Source of the DNA: Hominisplanchenecus murintestinalis
Lineage (GTDB): Bacteria > Bacillota > Clostridia > Lachnospirales > Lachnospiraceae
Direction of reading: 5' to 3'
Assembly: GCA_004793585.1 (NCBI GenBank)
Contig: SRZB01000015.1
Location: forward strand, 1 to 64,000
DNA: 64,000 bases
The position numbers and the translations under genes are program-made. This document shows positions 63,801 to 64,000 of this stretch, piece after piece. The stretch's first letter is position 1; every line of letters starts with the position of its first letter. Under the pieces are notes generated by a model. That model worked only from the letters and a program-made list of their open reading frames with translations. It did no database searches and was not told where the DNA came from.

Positions 63801-64000
63801 GGTAAATATTGTACTCTGGATATGTTTCTACCTCTTCCCGGGATGCCTTCGTTAGTATTACTGCATACCCATAGCCATATTTCATCCCTCGTTCCAGAAC
63901 CGTATCCCTGTTCACCAGATATTTTTGATTCTCCAGCATCTGCTTTGCCTTCGCCCCGCTGTTCCAGCCTGCACGGGCGTCTGCATCCGCCCCATCTGCA
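60859..64000 (-). CDS. Large secreted protein, 3' part (probable glycoside hydrolase; N-terminus outside window)
   Basis: The frame is open to the window edge, so about 1046 C-terminal residues are seen. The first stretch looks like the end of a catalytic domain. Then follow two FIVAR helix bundles, two NPCBM-type carbohydrate-binding domains (around VYFNISGLGLDVFEAYVGVD and DVVYNIEGRGYDRFEGYAGI), a carboxypeptidase-regulatory-like domain, an Ig-like part, a long Ala/Glu-rich coiled coil (AEAERVKAQKEAEAERA type) and a fibronectin-III-like, lysine-rich end finishing in RKKVRVK. NPCBM and FIVAR modules usually accompany glycosidases of mucin or glycan degraders. The family cannot be set without the N-terminus. 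Confidence 0.85.
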   Translation of the reverse strand, partial: ADGADADARAGWNSGAKAKQMLENQKYLVNRDTVLERGMKYGYGYAVILTKASREEVETYPEYNIYREKLIARIKEFEKLDEGNYTTDSWNIFKTAMEAARGILEADEVSDAQLMEAAENLESAKEQLASTKRVTELLAKAERYVYYRYTTKSWTVLDEALEEARELLEGAFTQAELDAAAERIESAFDGLVKNKNASVKESVYLSDLEYDKTKSVCGPNNTRPGNIRKDKNRAGGTLTLKVDGVEREFTKGMGADAPSDVYFNISGLGLDVFEAYVGVDAAKKDMGDIVFRVYGDGALLYESTPSGSGANNAQFFSIPVSNVKELRLEADMHGSDQGDWADWADAKLMSYVNPNVYLEGLTVDGEDFDGFRPEKFKYVYPVSEPDQIPMVEAIPVNGSVYYSIEDAEDIPGKTVVKVRKRDGSFQVYEILFAELAGSDYISDLPNDFIVKNTLYNKTVYKDVSVKGDKLAITGADGSTAMNFDKGIGIHACSSTDSDVVYNIEGRGYDRFEGYAGIRYATHTEEVNGASPTGVPRSKINFKIYVDDEAVPRFESGEMTSRTPAAYYNIDVRGASTLRIVADACKDQSADHGALCGARFLSYRDIYSIAGRVNTGNVPVSSRKIPVELYGEDGKLVDETLTDAQGVYQFTSVFAGNYSVRIAAGTDSMEAVVPVAVTSENIINADVNLVPLEFDVSVVPVEGARVLTDKEAACEGETVTIFVVDIPEDKEFLNVEAKGVSGSALELTEVPDQPEIRFTFIMPKQDVRVKVKLTENEAFQAAVREAQAVDGKILAIGDVTLAKKAVIESVRAEYEALSAQAKAQIKQLTLLELSEYKWSILDLQRQAAEAQAAAEEAERLAKEEAEKAKEQTEELLEKAQKEAEEARKKDREAAEAERVKAQKEAEAERAKAQKEAENQRARAEELLRQAMELQKQVIELQRQAEESALKAEFKALKPAMSKAVSKKKKQMSLSWKKIDGAEGYIIQYAAKSSFKGAKKITVNQKNSYVIKKLKSKKTYYVKITGFRKINGEMVYTGTSARKKVRVK

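Overview
The window looks like chromosomal DNA of a gut Lachnospiraceae-type Firmicute (order Clostridia). Grounds: strong GGAGG-type ribosome sites, low-GC Gram-positive families (YhaM, MutS2, TerD/TelA/YceG, VanW/YoaR-like, DUF1848, r1t-type holin), very large secreted glycosidases with FIVAR and Ig modules, and lysine-rich Big_2 surface proteins. The genus is not determined.

Layout. 0-6.8 kb: a leftward housekeeping group (ApbE lipoprotein, HtrA-like membrane protein with apparently lost catalytic residues, YhaM exoribonuclease, RlmD-type rRNA methylase), then a DUF1848 gene and a HAD phosphatase. 6.9-15.1 kb: a leftward six-gene tellurite-type stress operon (YceG, TelA, three TerD, Ca-type P-ATPase) with a good promoter and terminator. 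It is bracketed by two members of a palindromic repeat family: an 88-bp form downstream and a 952-bp, apparently non-coding, nested-palindrome form upstream. A third, 32-bp trace lies at 55.4 kb. 16.2-20.8 kb: MutS2 and an OmpR-type two-component system. 20.9-26.5 kb: a 1872-residue secreted GH2 glycosidase.

26.6-43.1 kb holds siphophage-type tail genes without any head, portal, terminase or integrase gene: regulator, ArpU-like activator, two copies of the tail tube protein, a tail-assembly chaperone with a textbook -1 frameshift signal, lysis genes, a 1869-residue tape measure protein, Dit, and a tail-tip protein with a possible receptor-binding C-terminus. A lipoprotein gene and a Big_2 surface-protein gene sit inside it. 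This is either a scrambled prophage remnant or an F-type (flexible, non-contractile) tailocin; the large open frames and the kept frameshift signal favour function, but this is inference.

43.3-64 kb: a Big_2 surface protein; a translationally coupled operon (AIR-synthase-like protein, Lrp regulator, aminotransferase, TrmL); a VanW-family protein with a 35-residue membrane peptide upstream; a DEDDh exonuclease; a B12-binding radical SAM protein; a heterodimeric ABC exporter; a MerR-family regulator with a 19-bp-spacer promoter; tRNA-Gly(GCC); pyruvate kinase with a foldable leader; a 796-residue Big_2 surface protein; and the 3' part of a large secreted protein that runs off the window.
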